A DNA stretch of 64,000 nucleotides, from positions 21,323 through 85,322 of the forward strand of contig DCIT01000003.1 in assembly GCA_002317145.1 (NCBI GenBank), written 5' to 3'. The position numbers and the translations under genes were made by a program. Shown here piece after piece: positions 37,721 to 46,228 of this stretch. The stretch is from Caryophanales bacterium UBA1719 (GTDB lineage Bacteria > Bacillota_I > Bacilli_A > RFN20 > CAG-826). Within the stretch, counting starts at the first letter, position 1; each line of letters begins with the position of its first letter. A model generated the notes under the pieces. That model worked only from the letters and a program-made list of their open reading frames with translations. It ran no database searches and had not been told where the DNA came from.

Positions 37721-39142
37721 TTATTTTTTCTCCTTATCAATAATGTTACGTGCGATATAGACTCCACATGCACCGGCTTGTGCTAGTCCACGGGTTAATC
37801 CTGCGCCATCTCCGCCGACATATAAATTCTTAATATTGTTCACTTCTAATTTGTTATCAATATCTGGATGAGCGGAATAATATTTAGATTCAACTCCATA
37901 TAGTAATGTATGATCCATCGCAATACCTGGAGTAATGTGATCTAATACTTTAATCATTTCAACAATTGATCTCATGGTCTTATATGGCAAGACTAACGCT
38001 AAATCTCCTGGGACTGCTTCTTTTAATGTAGGTTTAACAAATCCTTCTTTTAATCTCTTATAAGTAGAACGACGACCTGCGAGGATGTCACCAAATTTTT
38101 GAACTATAACAGTTCCACAGCTTAATTGATTTGCTAATTTAGAAACTTTATAAGCATATTCATTAGGTTTCTTAAATGGTTCTTCAAAGTGATGAGTAAC
38201 TAGTAAAGCAAAGTTAGTATTTTTACTATGAAGTTTTGGATCAGAATATGAGTGACCGTTAACGTTAACGACTCCATCATAATTCTCTACGACAACGTGT
38301 CCACCAGGGTTAGAGCAGAATGTTCTAACATAGTTACCAGCCTTAGTTCTATAAACAAATTTACCTTCATATAAATTGTCATTAATTTCTTGCATGATTC
38401 TGTTATCTGTTTCAACACGAACTCCGATATCTACTTGATTTTGAGTCATCTTCACTCCGCGGTTTTCTAATATAGTAGATAACCATGAATTGCCTTCTCT
38501 TCCGACAGCGACTACAACATATTTAGAATTTATCACTGTCCCATCTTTTAAGATAACACCTTCAACTTTATTATTCTTTACAATGATATCTTTAACAACA
38601 GTAGCGAACTTCATATCGACATGTTGTTTTAAGACGTTATAAATTTTAGTTAAGATTTTTAAGTTCTCTTCTGTTCCTAGATGTCTTACTTTCGCTCTTA
38701 AGAGTTTAACTCCAACAGACATTGCTCTTAATTCAATCTCTTGAACTTTCTTAGTCATTGGATTAGTAATTTCTTTAGTCGCTCCAAATTTAAGATTTAT
38801 ATCATCGACATAATTAATTAACTTTAATAATTCTTCATCATCAATATAATCAGTTAACCATCCACCAAACTCAGTAGTGATATTAAATTTACCATCTGAA
38901 TATGCGCCTGCACCACCAAATCCATTAGTAATGCTACAAGCTGGTAAACATGATCCTTGACCAGATTTTGTCATAGGACATTTTTCAATCTTATGCTCTA
39001 AAACTGGACAATGACGTTTAGTAATATCTAAACCTTTATCAATGAGAAGAACTTTCTTGTTTGGTTTCTTCTTCATTAATTCATAAGCGGCGAAGTATCC
39101 TGCTGGACCTGCCCCTACTATAATTACATCGTATTTTTTCAT
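37721..39142 (-). CDS. FAD-dependent dehydrogenase, COG2509 type
   Basis: The N-terminus KKYDVIIVGAGPAGYFAAYEL is a Rossmann FAD-binding motif. Near the C-terminus NLYVGGDGAGLTRGLAQAGACGVYIA closes the FAD site, as in the uncharacterised COG2509 dehydrogenases. A cysteine cluster, KCPMTKSGQGSCLPACSITNG at about residues 55-75 (longest part of the motif only), could be redox-active or bind a metal. I prefer the ATG at 39142, which gives the family start. A GTG at 39154, 9 nt after an extended -10 (TGA-TAAAAT, 39172-39164), is the alternative and would be leaderless. It is first in the operon with the ligase and TldDE. Substrate unknown. Confidence 0.85.
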   Translation of the reverse strand: MKKYDVIIVGAGPAGYFAAYELMKKKPNKKVLLIDKGLDITKRHCPVLEHKIEKCPMTKSGQGSCLPACSITNGFGGAGAYSDGKFNITTEFGGWLTDYIDDEELLKLINYVDDINLKFGATKEITNPMTKKVQEIELRAMSVGVKLLRAKVRHLGTEENLKILTKIYNVLKQHVDMKFATVVKDIIVKNNKVEGVILKDGTVINSKYVVVAVGREGNSWLSTILENRGVKMTQNQVDIGVRVETDNRIMQEINDNLYEGKFVYRTKAGNYVRTFCSNPGGHVVVENYDGVVNVNGHSYSDPKLHSKNTNFALLVTHHFEEPFKKPNEYAYKVSKLANQLSCGTVIVQKFGDILAGRRSTYKRLKEGFVKPTLKEAVPGDLALVLPYKTMRSIVEMIKVLDHITPGIAMDHTLLYGVESKYYSAHPDIDNKLEVNNIKNLYVGGDGAGLTRGLAQAGACGVYIARNIIDKEKK

Positions 39143-39288
39143 ATCTTTTCTCACCGGTTGTATATTTTATCATAATGATAAAAATATATTTAATTTTCTT
39201 TAACCTCTTCGATTTTATCTATATTTATAAATAAATATAAAAAAATAATTCGTGAATTTTAACTACTTTTTAAGTAATTAAATAGTAA

Positions 39289-39355
39289 GGGCATTATTTT
39301 CTTTGTCTAATGCCTAGATAAATAATAAGGAGGTTTAATAAAATTAAAGACAAAG
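39289..39355 (+). promoter_or_regulatory. Structured leader-like element with orphan Shine-Dalgarno
   Basis: The 350 bases before rpsF hold no recognisable gene. GGCATTA (39290-39296) pairs with TAATGCC (39308-39314) around an 11-nt loop. The CTTTGTC in that loop is complementary to GACAAAG at 39349-39355, so a pseudoknot or an alternative hairpin is possible. Between them lies a perfect AAGGAGG (39328-39334) with no ATG, GTG or TTG at useful spacing. This could be an RNA control element or an unannotated leader. Confidence 0.35.
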
Positions 39356-39444
39356 ATAATGACATATAAATTTATTTTGCGTATTTAAATAAGTAAGTAT
39401 AGTATATATACACGCGATTAATAAAGTTAGTCGCTAGCTCTCTT

Positions 39445-39465
39445 GCTATTAAATAGATTAATAGC
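39445..39465 (+). promoter_or_regulatory. Hairpin in the rpsF leader
   Basis: GCTATTAA (39445-39452) and TTAATAGC (39458-39465) form a perfect 8-bp stem with a 5-nt loop, 11 bp before the AAAGGAGG ribosome site of rpsF. Ribosomal protein S6 (with S18) binds its own leader in many bacteria, and this is where such a site would be. I do not see the full known consensus. Confidence 0.45.
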
Positions 39466-39490
39466 CAGATGTCCAAAGGAGGGAAATGTA

Positions 39491-39781
39491 ATGAAAAAGT
39501 ACGAGATTATGTACATCTTGAAGGCAGACTTAGAAGAGGCTGCTAGAAAGAAAGAAGTTGAGAAACTTCACAACATTTTGACTAACAACGGAGCAAAAAT
39601 CACTAAGGTTGATGAATGGGGAGTCAAAGACTTCGCCTATGAAATCAAAGACCAAAAGAAAGGTTTTTACGTTGTTTTAAAAGTTACTGCAGAAGCAGAA
39701 TGTCTTAATGAATTCTCACGTTTAGTACGCATTAATGAAAACGTTATACGTCATTTAATTACCGTTGCACACGGTAACTAA
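39491..39781 (+). CDS. rpsF: 30S ribosomal protein bS6
   Basis: The protein starts MKKYEIMYILKADLEE and has the S6 fold residues VDEWGVKDFAYEIKDQKKGFY and VRINENVIRHLI. It is 96 aa. The ATG at 39491 follows a perfect AAAGGAGG and is preferred over an in-frame upstream start at 39443 that would read through the leader hairpin. It begins the rpsF-ssb-rpsR operon, transcribed rightward and closed by the terminator at 40500. Confidence 0.97.
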   Translation: MKKYEIMYILKADLEEAARKKEVEKLHNILTNNGAKITKVDEWGVKDFAYEIKDQKKGFYVVLKVTAEAECLNEFSRLVRINENVIRHLITVAHGN

Positions 39782-39807
39782 TTAACTAAATGGAGGAAAA
39801 ATAAAAA

Positions 39808-40236
39808 ATGGTTAATAGAGTAGTTATTGTTGGTCGCTTAACACGTGACCCAGAACTAAGAAAAACGAACACAGATCGTCCTGTAGCTTCGTTTACAGTT
39901 GCGGTTGATAACCGCACAAAAGGAGCAGATGGTCAAAAATCTGCTAGCTTCATTCCAGTTACAGTTTGGAATGAACAAGCAAACAATGTTTGCAAATATT
40001 GTCGTAAAGGTTCTTTAGTCGGTGTCGATGGACGCTTACAACAAAGAAGCTATGATAAAAAAGATGGATCTAAAGCAAATGTTTTAGAAGTCATCGCTGA
40101 TTCTGTTCAATTCTTAGAACCAAAAGGATCTAAACCAGTTGAAGCAGCTGAAGCAAAAGAAGACATCTCTCAAGAAGAATCAACAGATTCCAAAATGGAA
40201 AGTGTTGATATCGTTGATGATGACCTTCCATTCTAA
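39808..40236 (+). CDS. ssb: Single-stranded DNA-binding protein
   Basis: SSB coats single-stranded DNA as a tetramer. The OB fold opens MVNRVVIVGRLTRDPELRKT and continues with SFIPVTVWNEQANN. After about residue 110 comes an acidic, flexible Glu/Ser-rich tail that ends DDDLPF, the docking peptide for replication and repair partners. It is 142 aa, between rpsF and rpsR as usual in Bacilli. GGAGG lies 13 nt upstream of the ATG, rather far. Confidence 0.97.
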   Translation: MVNRVVIVGRLTRDPELRKTNTDRPVASFTVAVDNRTKGADGQKSASFIPVTVWNEQANNVCKYCRKGSLVGVDGRLQQRSYDKKDGSKANVLEVIADSVQFLEPKGSKPVEAAEAKEDISQEESTDSKMESVDIVDDDLPF

Positions 40237-40255
40237 TTAAAGGAGATAAAATAAA

Positions 40256-40483
40256 ATGGGATTTAAGAAAGTAAGAACCCACAAGAAATCATGCTATTTC
40301 AAAAAAGCACATATCGAGTGGATTGACTATAAAGATGTCGAATTACTTCAAAGATTTATAATGCCAAACGGAAAGATTATGCCTAGCTATCTTTCTGGCA
40401 CAAGTGCGAAGTATCAACGTCAATTAGCAAGAGCAATTAAGAATGCTCGTTATATGGGTTTATTACCATTCATTGCTGAATAA
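40256..40483 (+). CDS. rpsR: 30S ribosomal protein bS18
   Basis: The 75-residue protein has the S18 core [20 protein letters not shown], then the [20 protein letters not shown] helix and the GLLPFI end. A single Cys sits near the N-terminus. AAAGGAGA precedes the ATG. It is third in the rpsF-ssb-rpsR operon, with S6 and S18 forming a pair in the ribosome. Confidence 0.97.
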   Translation: MGFKKVRTHKKSCYFKKAHIEWIDYKDVELLQRFIMPNGKIMPSYLSGTSAKYQRQLARAIKNARYMGLLPFIAE

Positions 40484-40499
40484 GATATAGATAAAAATT

Positions 40500-40523
40500 A
40501 GACCACTTCGGTGGTCTTTTTTT
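40500..40523 (+). terminator. Terminator of rpsF-ssb-rpsR
   Basis: AGACCAC and GTGGTCT form a 7-bp stem with a TTCG tetraloop, followed by seven T residues. Confidence 0.95.
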
Positions 40524-40575
40524 ATTTATATCAGGATATTATATTTATATATTTAATTAAATATATAAAAATATT

Positions 40576-40611
40576 ATAAATAATTATTATTTTATAAATA
40601 ATTATTATTTT
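40576..40611. repeat. 18-bp perfect tandem duplication
   Basis: ATAAATAATTATTATTTT occurs twice head to tail in the all-A/T spacer before the gdpP promoter. It looks like a simple slippage product, with no evident function. Confidence 0.85.
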
Positions 40612-40622
40612 ATTAACCACTT

Positions 40623-40653
40623 TTTCTTTTATAAAAGAAATAAGTGATATAAT
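40623..40653 (+). promoter_or_regulatory. gdpP promoter with 18-bp palindrome
   Basis: The perfect palindrome TTTCTTTTATAAAAGAAA (40623-40640) lies just upstream of an extended -10 TGA-TATAAT (40645-40653). The ATG follows 15 nt later without a ribosome site, so the leader would be about 8 nt. The palindrome core and its spacing to the -10 are nearly the same before dnaN and before the gene at 59262. Confidence 0.6.
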
Positions 40654-40668
40654 ATCCATACTTGATTT

Positions 40669-42693
40669 ATGAAGAAAGTATTTAAAAATATCAGATTAAT
40701 TTATACCTTATTTGCAGCTTTTGAAATAGTTGTCATTGGTATTTTGTTATTGTTATATTTCTTAGATATTGATGGAATGCAGAAAGGATTTTCAGGTTTA
40801 ACTGCATTTATTATTTCGATTATTGTTATTACTGTTAACGTTTTATTTATTGGGTTTACTTTGTTAAGAGTTTATTACATGAGACAGAGTTCTGATTTAC
40901 GCGCTGCACAATTAGTAGGTCAAGATGTTCAAGAAGCTTATAACTTCGGTATGATTGGTTTAGTTGTTGTTGATGAACATGATGATGTTATTTGGCATAA
41001 TGATTTGTTTGAAAGCAGAAATATTAAATTATTAGATGAGAATATTTTGACTTGGCATCCTAAATTAAAAGAATTAAAAACTGCAGAAGGAAACACACAT
41101 ACAATCAAGATTACTCATAACTCAAAAGAGTATGAAGTTAAATATCTTAAAGATGCAAGATTATACATTTTTAAAGATATTACTGATTTACAAACTATAA
41201 CAACATACGCTAGAGATAAAGCGGTAGTTATCGGAGTTATTATGATTGATAACTTCTCTGATATTTCTGATACTTCAGATGATAGTAACGATGTTATTTC
41301 TAAGATTAGAAATGCCATATTTGATTATGGAAAAGAGCATCGTGTATGTTTAAGAAGATATCGTAATGATGCTTATTTTGCGGTTTGTGATTTTGCCTCA
41401 TTAGAATCTATGAGAGCAGATCAATTTTCTATCTTAGAGACTGTTAGACAATTAGGAGCGAAGGAACCAACTCCTCCAACTTTGTCTGCCGGATTTGCTT
41501 ATGATTTCCCAGATATTAATAAATTACATGATATGGCGACTGACGCTATTGATATCGCAATGAGTAGAGGTGGAGACCAAGTCGTTGTTTCTAAATATGG
41601 TGAAGATTTAGTCTTCTATGGTGGTAAGACTGAAGCTCTTGAAACACGTAATAAAGTTAAAGTTCGTGTTTTAGCAAACTCATTAATCGCTACTATTAAG
41701 AATGCTAAAAATGTATTTGTATTAGGACACGCTGATGCAGATATGGATGCTATTGGTAGTTGCCTTGGTATCATGGCAATCTGTCATTATTTAAAGAAAC
41801 CAGTAAGCATGGTTTATGATCAAAAGATGATTGAAAAGAAAGCTAGAGGAGCATTCATTAGCACCTTTACAAAAGAAGAAATTAATAAGATGACTATTCA
41901 TCCAAAAGATGTTGTTGATGAAGTTAAACCCACAACCTTAGTTATCTTAGTTGACTGCCATAGACCTTCATTATCTATGTGTCCTAGACTATTAGAAAAA
42001 GCTAGTAAGATAGTTGTTATTGATCACCATAGAAGAAGTGAAGAATTCGTTGAAATGCCAGTATTCTCGTACATTGAACCTAGTGCATCGAGTGCTTCAG
42101 AATTAATTAGTGAGCTCATAAATTACGCTACAGTTAATCCCAAGATTGAGATATCTGCAGAGGCAGCAACTATTATGCTTTCTGGTATCTATCTAGACTC
42201 TAATTTCTTTAAAACAAAGACAACTGGAATTAGAACATTTGAAGCATCAATGTTATTAAAAGAATTTGGTGCGGATAACTCAAAAGCTGACGACTTCTTA
42301 AAAGATGAATTTGAAGAATATACATTGATTACTCAAATAGCTTCAACATTAAAAACTCCACATGTTGGTGTTGTTTATTGTTGTGCTGGTGAAGATTATA
42401 ATGTTGAACCTGCGACTTTAGCGAAAGTCGCTAATCAATGTATGCAAATGAAAGGCGTTAATGCAGCTTTTGTTATTGGTAAGATTAATGATAAAGAAGC
42501 AAGAATATCTTGTCGTAGTGATGGAACAATTAATATTCAATTACTAGCTGAGAAGATGGGCGGTGGCGGACACTTTACTGCTGCGGCAGTCCCTTGTAAA
42601 AATATGTCTGTTAAAGATGCTGAATCAACTTTATTAAATATCTTAGAGTCTTATTTAAAGAAAGCGCAATCAACGATAAATAAAGGCAATTAA
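40669..42693 (+). CDS. gdpP: Cyclic-di-AMP phosphodiesterase GdpP
   Basis: GdpP hydrolyses the second messenger c-di-AMP, which controls potassium and osmolyte balance. Two membrane helices (about 10-30 and 38-62) anchor it, followed by a PAS-like domain and a degenerate GGDEF domain (SRGGDQVVVSKYGED). The C-terminal DHH/DHHA1 module has VLGHADADMDAIG, LVDCHRPS, VIDHHRRSEE and the GGGGHFTAAA end motif. At 674 aa it is full length. It begins the gdpP-rplI-dnaB-walJ-rlmH operon, with rplI starting 2 bp after its stop, the Bacilli order. Confidence 0.95.
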   Translation: MKKVFKNIRLIYTLFAAFEIVVIGILLLLYFLDIDGMQKGFSGLTAFIISIIVITVNVLFIGFTLLRVYYMRQSSDLRAAQLVGQDVQEAYNFGMIGLVVVDEHDDVIWHNDLFESRNIKLLDENILTWHPKLKELKTAEGNTHTIKITHNSKEYEVKYLKDARLYIFKDITDLQTITTYARDKAVVIGVIMIDNFSDISDTSDDSNDVISKIRNAIFDYGKEHRVCLRRYRNDAYFAVCDFASLESMRADQFSILETVRQLGAKEPTPPTLSAGFAYDFPDINKLHDMATDAIDIAMSRGGDQVVVSKYGEDLVFYGGKTEALETRNKVKVRVLANSLIATIKNAKNVFVLGHADADMDAIGSCLGIMAICHYLKKPVSMVYDQKMIEKKARGAFISTFTKEEINKMTIHPKDVVDEVKPTTLVILVDCHRPSLSMCPRLLEKASKIVVIDHHRRSEEFVEMPVFSYIEPSASSASELISELINYATVNPKIEISAEAATIMLSGIYLDSNFFKTKTTGIRTFEASMLLKEFGADNSKADDFLKDEFEEYTLITQIASTLKTPHVGVVYCCAGEDYNVEPATLAKVANQCMQMKGVNAAFVIGKINDKEARISCRSDGTINIQLLAEKMGGGGHFTAAAVPCKNMSVKDAESTLLNILESYLKKAQSTINKGN

Positions 42694-42695
42694 TT

Positions 42696-43145
42696 ATGAA
42701 AGTGATACTTCTTCAAGATGTTAAAAATGTAGGTAAGATGGATCAAATAGTTGATGTATCTGATGGATATGCAACGAACTTTTTGTTACCACGTAAATTA
42801 GCGGTTAGACATAATGCTGAATCTCAATCAGCGTTAGATAGAAAGCACGCAAATATTCAAAAACAAATTGAAGAAGATAAACAAATCGCTATTCAAAATA
42901 AAGATAAATTAAATAATATAACTCTAGAGTTTACGGCTAAAGCTGCTCCAGATGGAAGAATGATTGGATCAATATCTTATAAACAAATTGAGGATGAATT
43001 AAAAAATAAATTTAACATCATCATCGATAAAAGAAAGTTTATTGATAAATATCCAGTTAATGCTTTTGGTACAACAAAACTTAAAATTGAATTGTTTAAA
43101 GAAGTTGTTGGTGTTGTTAATGTTCATGTAAGTGTAGGAAAGTAG
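42696..43145 (+). CDS. rplI: 50S ribosomal protein bL9
   Basis: The N-terminal domain reads MKVILLQDVKNVGKMDQIVDV, then the DGYATNFLLPRKLA element that contacts 23S rRNA. A long helix (about 50-75) links it to the C-terminal domain. It is 149 aa. It starts 2 bp after gdpP and ends 1 bp before dnaB, so translation is closely coupled. Confidence 0.96.
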   Translation: MKVILLQDVKNVGKMDQIVDVSDGYATNFLLPRKLAVRHNAESQSALDRKHANIQKQIEEDKQIAIQNKDKLNNITLEFTAKAAPDGRMIGSISYKQIEDELKNKFNIIIDKRKFIDKYPVNAFGTTKLKIELFKEVVGVVNVHVSVGK

Positions 43146-43146
43146 T

Positions 43147-44691
43147 ATGGCGATAGGGATAGATAAATTACCAAGAAATATAGAAGCAGAGAAAGCAACT
43201 TTAGGAGCGATGATGTGCTCTAGAAGTGCAAAAGATGAAGCGTTATCTAGCATTGGATCTGCTGAACTTTTCTTTGATAAAAATCATCAAAAAATATTTA
43301 CTGCTATCTATAATTTAAACTATAAAAATAATAAAGTTGATATTCAAACTGTTACTCAAGAATTAAAGAATATGAAGTGTCTTGATGAAGTTGGTGGAGT
43401 TGATTATTTATATGAATTAACTCAATCAATGTTATCTGAAGATAATGTCACTGAATATATTGATATTGTTAAAGAGAATGCGAACTTAAGAAATTTATTA
43501 TTAGCCTTTGGAGAGATAGAAGCAGAATACTTAAAATCAAATATTGATAGTTTCTCTTCATTTGTCGCTAATGCGCAAAAGAAAATTGATAAGATAGCGG
43601 AAGAAAGAAAGATTTCTAATTTCTCTTCTAGCTCAGATATTGTTCAACAAGTTACTCATCACATTTTTGATATTATCGGTAAACATAGTCAAGATAGATT
43701 AACTGGAGTTAATACTGGATTTGATGCATTAAATTACTACACGAACGGATTACAAAATGAAACATTAAATATCATTGCTGGCCGTCCTGGATGCGGTAAA
43801 ACTGCATTAGCATTAAACATTGCTTTAAATGCTGCTAAATCAGGAGTACCTGTTGGAATATTCGAAATGGAAATGAGTGCTATTTCTTTATACACTCGTT
43901 TAGTTTCTAATATCTCTTCTGTTGTTGGTAAACACATCTCTACTGGAAATATTGATAAGAGCGAAAAGAGTGCTATTCATGAAGCTTTAGAGACATTATC
44001 AACTTTAAAAATATTTGTTGATGAATCAAGTGCATTAACAATTTTAGATTTACAAGCAAAGGCTCGTAAATTAAAAACTGAAGAACCAAATTTAGGATTA
44101 TTAATTATTGACCATTTAGGTTTAATTTCACCTGATAGACAAAGCAATAAAAAATATAATTCTCGTCAATTAGAGATTCAAGAATATACAAGAGTGTTAC
44201 ATGAATTAGCACGTGATTTAAAGATACCTGTTGTTTTACTTTGCCAGCTCAATAGAAAAGTTGAAGATCGTGGTGAAGGCGGTATTCCTCGTTTAAGTGA
44301 TTTACGTGAATCTGGTTCTATTGAACAAGACGCTGATATCGTTTTATTACTACATAGAGAAGATTACGGTAAGAGCGATATAGTTAAAGAGAAAGAACAA
44401 GAAGAACAAAAGAAAAACGCAAATACCGGAACTACTGCAGCGAATATGTCAGATGAAAGTAGAAGAAAACTTGAAAAGCAAATTAAAGAAAAAGCTTTCC
44501 GTGATACATTACCAGAAGATAAGAAAAATGCTCCATTTATGGATGTTATTATTGCGAAGAATAGAAACGGTGAAGCTGATAGATCTTTCCAATTATTATT
44601 TGATAAGGAATGTTCTAAATTCCAAGACGTCCCTCGCGATTATTACAATAAAGCACAAGCTCTTATTAATAAATATAACGAAGAAGATTAA
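43147..44691 (+). CDS. dnaB: Replicative DNA helicase DnaB
   Basis: This is the hexameric replication-fork helicase (called DnaC in B. subtilis). The N-terminal domain opens with LPRNIEAEKATLGAMM. The RecA-like domain has Walker A AGRPGCGKTALALN, GIFEMEMSA, Walker B LLIIDHLGLI, and the Arg-finger region LSDLRESGSIEQDADIVLLLHRE. Between HRE (about residue 410) and the final AKNRNGEADRSFQLLF strand there is an insertion of about 45 charged, low-complexity residues (KEKEQEEQKKNAN and on). Usual DnaB proteins have only a short turn there. It overlaps walJ by 1 bp. Confidence 0.96.
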   Translation: MAIGIDKLPRNIEAEKATLGAMMCSRSAKDEALSSIGSAELFFDKNHQKIFTAIYNLNYKNNKVDIQTVTQELKNMKCLDEVGGVDYLYELTQSMLSEDNVTEYIDIVKENANLRNLLLAFGEIEAEYLKSNIDSFSSFVANAQKKIDKIAEERKISNFSSSSDIVQQVTHHIFDIIGKHSQDRLTGVNTGFDALNYYTNGLQNETLNIIAGRPGCGKTALALNIALNAAKSGVPVGIFEMEMSAISLYTRLVSNISSVVGKHISTGNIDKSEKSAIHEALETLSTLKIFVDESSALTILDLQAKARKLKTEEPNLGLLIIDHLGLISPDRQSNKKYNSRQLEIQEYTRVLHELARDLKIPVVLLCQLNRKVEDRGEGGIPRLSDLRESGSIEQDADIVLLLHREDYGKSDIVKEKEQEEQKKNANTGTTAANMSDESRRKLEKQIKEKAFRDTLPEDKKNAPFMDVIIAKNRNGEADRSFQLLFDKECSKFQDVPRDYYNKAQALINKYNEED

Positions 44692-45443
44692 TGAAATATT
44701 ATTTGTTTTCTAGTGGATCACAAGGAAATGCAACTTTGATTATCGATAAAGATGCTTGTATCTTAATTGATTTAGGTATCCCAAGAAGACAATTAATTGA
44801 TCATCTAGCAAACATTAATCTAACGATAGACAAGATAGATTTTATTTTATTAACTCACGAACATTCAGATCATATAAAAGGTTTAGATACTATTCATAAC
44901 ATACCTATTTATGGTGGAGAAAACACTTATAAAAGCGATAACTTTAAAACAATAGAACCATATAAAGATTTTAAATATAAAAGCTTAAATATTGTTCCTA
45001 TTGAATTATCTCATGATGCTAAAACTCCATTAGGTTTTATTATTAATAACAGCAAAGAAAAACTAGTATTTGTCACTGATACAGGGTATGTTTCAGAAAA
45101 GAATATGAGTTATATGAAGAACGCTGATTACTATATTTTTGAATCTAATCATAATAGAAATATGTTATTAAAAACTAATCGTCCATTATATGTAAAAGAA
45201 AGAATCATGTCTGAATTTGGACATTTATCTAATGAAGATTGTGCGATGTATTTAAATGAACTAATTGGAAATAAAACAAAAGAAATTATATTAGCGCATA
45301 TATCTATGGAAGCTAATACATATGAGCTAGCAAGAGAAACTTGTGTAAAATATTTAAAGAGTAAAATGGTCGATGTTGATAAATTATCAATAAGGACTGC
45401 AAAACAATTTGAATCTTGTGAAGGAGGATGTTATGAAGATTAA
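44691..45443 (+). CDS. walJ: MBL-fold metallo-hydrolase WalJ/YycJ
   Basis: This is a metallo-beta-lactamase-fold protein with LLTHEHSDHIKGLD (metal site HxHxDH), a SHDAKTPLGF strand, VTDTGYV and the C-terminal LAHIS. WalJ (YycJ) is a 5'-3' exonuclease-like protein in the Bacilli walRK region, linked to mismatch repair in some species. It is 250 aa, full length. The walRK two-component genes that often sit nearby are absent here; it directly follows dnaB and overlaps rlmH by 11 bp. Confidence 0.9.
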   Translation: MKYYLFSSGSQGNATLIIDKDACILIDLGIPRRQLIDHLANINLTIDKIDFILLTHEHSDHIKGLDTIHNIPIYGGENTYKSDNFKTIEPYKDFKYKSLNIVPIELSHDAKTPLGFIINNSKEKLVFVTDTGYVSEKNMSYMKNADYYIFESNHNRNMLLKTNRPLYVKERIMSEFGHLSNEDCAMYLNELIGNKTKEIILAHISMEANTYELARETCVKYLKSKMVDVDKLSIRTAKQFESCEGGCYED

Positions 45444-45888
45444 AGTTATCGCCGTGGGTAAATTAAAGAAATCATATTTAACAGACGGCATTAATGATTA
45501 TCTTGCACGATTAAATCATTATGCAAAGACTGAAATAATCGAAGTAAAAGATGTTGATGACACTCTTCCTAGAGCAAAAGAAATTGAAGGTGAAAATATT
45601 CTTAAACAAATAAAAGATAAAGATCACGTCGTTGCTTTAACATTAAGAGAAGACATGATTGATAGTGAAGATTTAGCGAAAAAAATGCAAAAGTATTTAA
45701 CTAAAGTTGAATCGCTTGTATTTATTATTGGTGGATCTTTAGGCTTATCTGATGATGTTTTAAAAAGAGCGAATTATAAATTAACTTTATCTAAATTCAC
45801 ATTCCCTCATCAATTAACAAGATTAATTATCTTAGAACAACTCTATAGAAGTTTTAAAATAATTAATAATGAGAAGTATCATAAATAG
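45433..45888 (+). CDS. rlmH: 23S rRNA (pseudouridine1915-N3)-methyltransferase
   Basis: RlmH is a SPOUT methyltransferase that acts on pseudouridine 1915 of the 70S ribosome. The start MKIKVIAVGKLKKSYL, LTLREDMIDSEDLA, the knot segment FIIGGSLGLSDDVL and the end of the knot, LTLSKFTFPHQLTRLIILEQLYR, are all present. It is 151 aa from the ATG at 45433, which follows a perfect AAGGAGG. An in-frame TTG at 45409 is not needed. Confidence 0.97.
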   Translation: MKIKVIAVGKLKKSYLTDGINDYLARLNHYAKTEIIEVKDVDDTLPRAKEIEGENILKQIKDKDHVVALTLREDMIDSEDLAKKMQKYLTKVESLVFIIGGSLGLSDDVLKRANYKLTLSKFTFPHQLTRLIILEQLYRSFKIINNEKYHK

Positions 45889-45889
45889 T

Positions 45890-46228
45890 ATGGAATACAT
45901 TGAGTGGAAATCATTTAAACAACATAGAGATTCTAAATCGGATTTATGTCCTGGTTATATTTTAGATGATCAATCTCGCTTTATTATGGAGCCTGGTTTT
46001 TACACTCAACTTCAAACCTTTAAATCGTTTCATCCAGAACAATTTAATATTGTTCTTAATGCAATTAATGAAAGAGTTAAGAAAAATAAAAAGGTATTTT
46101 TCACTGTAGATGTCGAACATCCATTCATTGAATTAAGTGATTATATTTATTTAGAAATTACTGATATACTTGACCCATTGCATATTTTTGTAGAAGATAA
46201 ATCTAGAGGTAGCGATTATGGCGATTAA
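45890..46228 (+). CDS. Small soluble protein of unknown function
   Basis: I do not recognise this 112-residue protein. It opens MEYIEWKSFKQHRDSKS, has no signal peptide or membrane helix, and is predicted mixed alpha/beta. A PGYILDDQSRFIMEPGFY segment is followed by a helix and a VFFTVDVEHPFIELSDY strand. I start it at the ATG at 45890, one base after the rlmH stop. An earlier start at 45869 would overlap rlmH. It overlaps the ATP-grasp ligase gene by 11 bp. The coupling suggests a joint task with that ligase, which is inference only. Confidence 0.65.
   Translation: MEYIEWKSFKQHRDSKSDLCPGYILDDQSRFIMEPGFYTQLQTFKSFHPEQFNIVLNAINERVKKNKKVFFTVDVEHPFIELSDYIYLEITDILDPLHIFVEDKSRGSDYGD

Noticed and set aside
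39443..39490. N-terminal extension of bS6
   Set aside because: It would encode the leader hairpin; the ATG at 39491 has a perfect ribosome site and gives the standard bS6 start.
40576..40611. CRISPR-like or regulatory repeat
   Set aside because: Two tandem copies of an all-A/T 18-mer without spacers; best explained by slippage.
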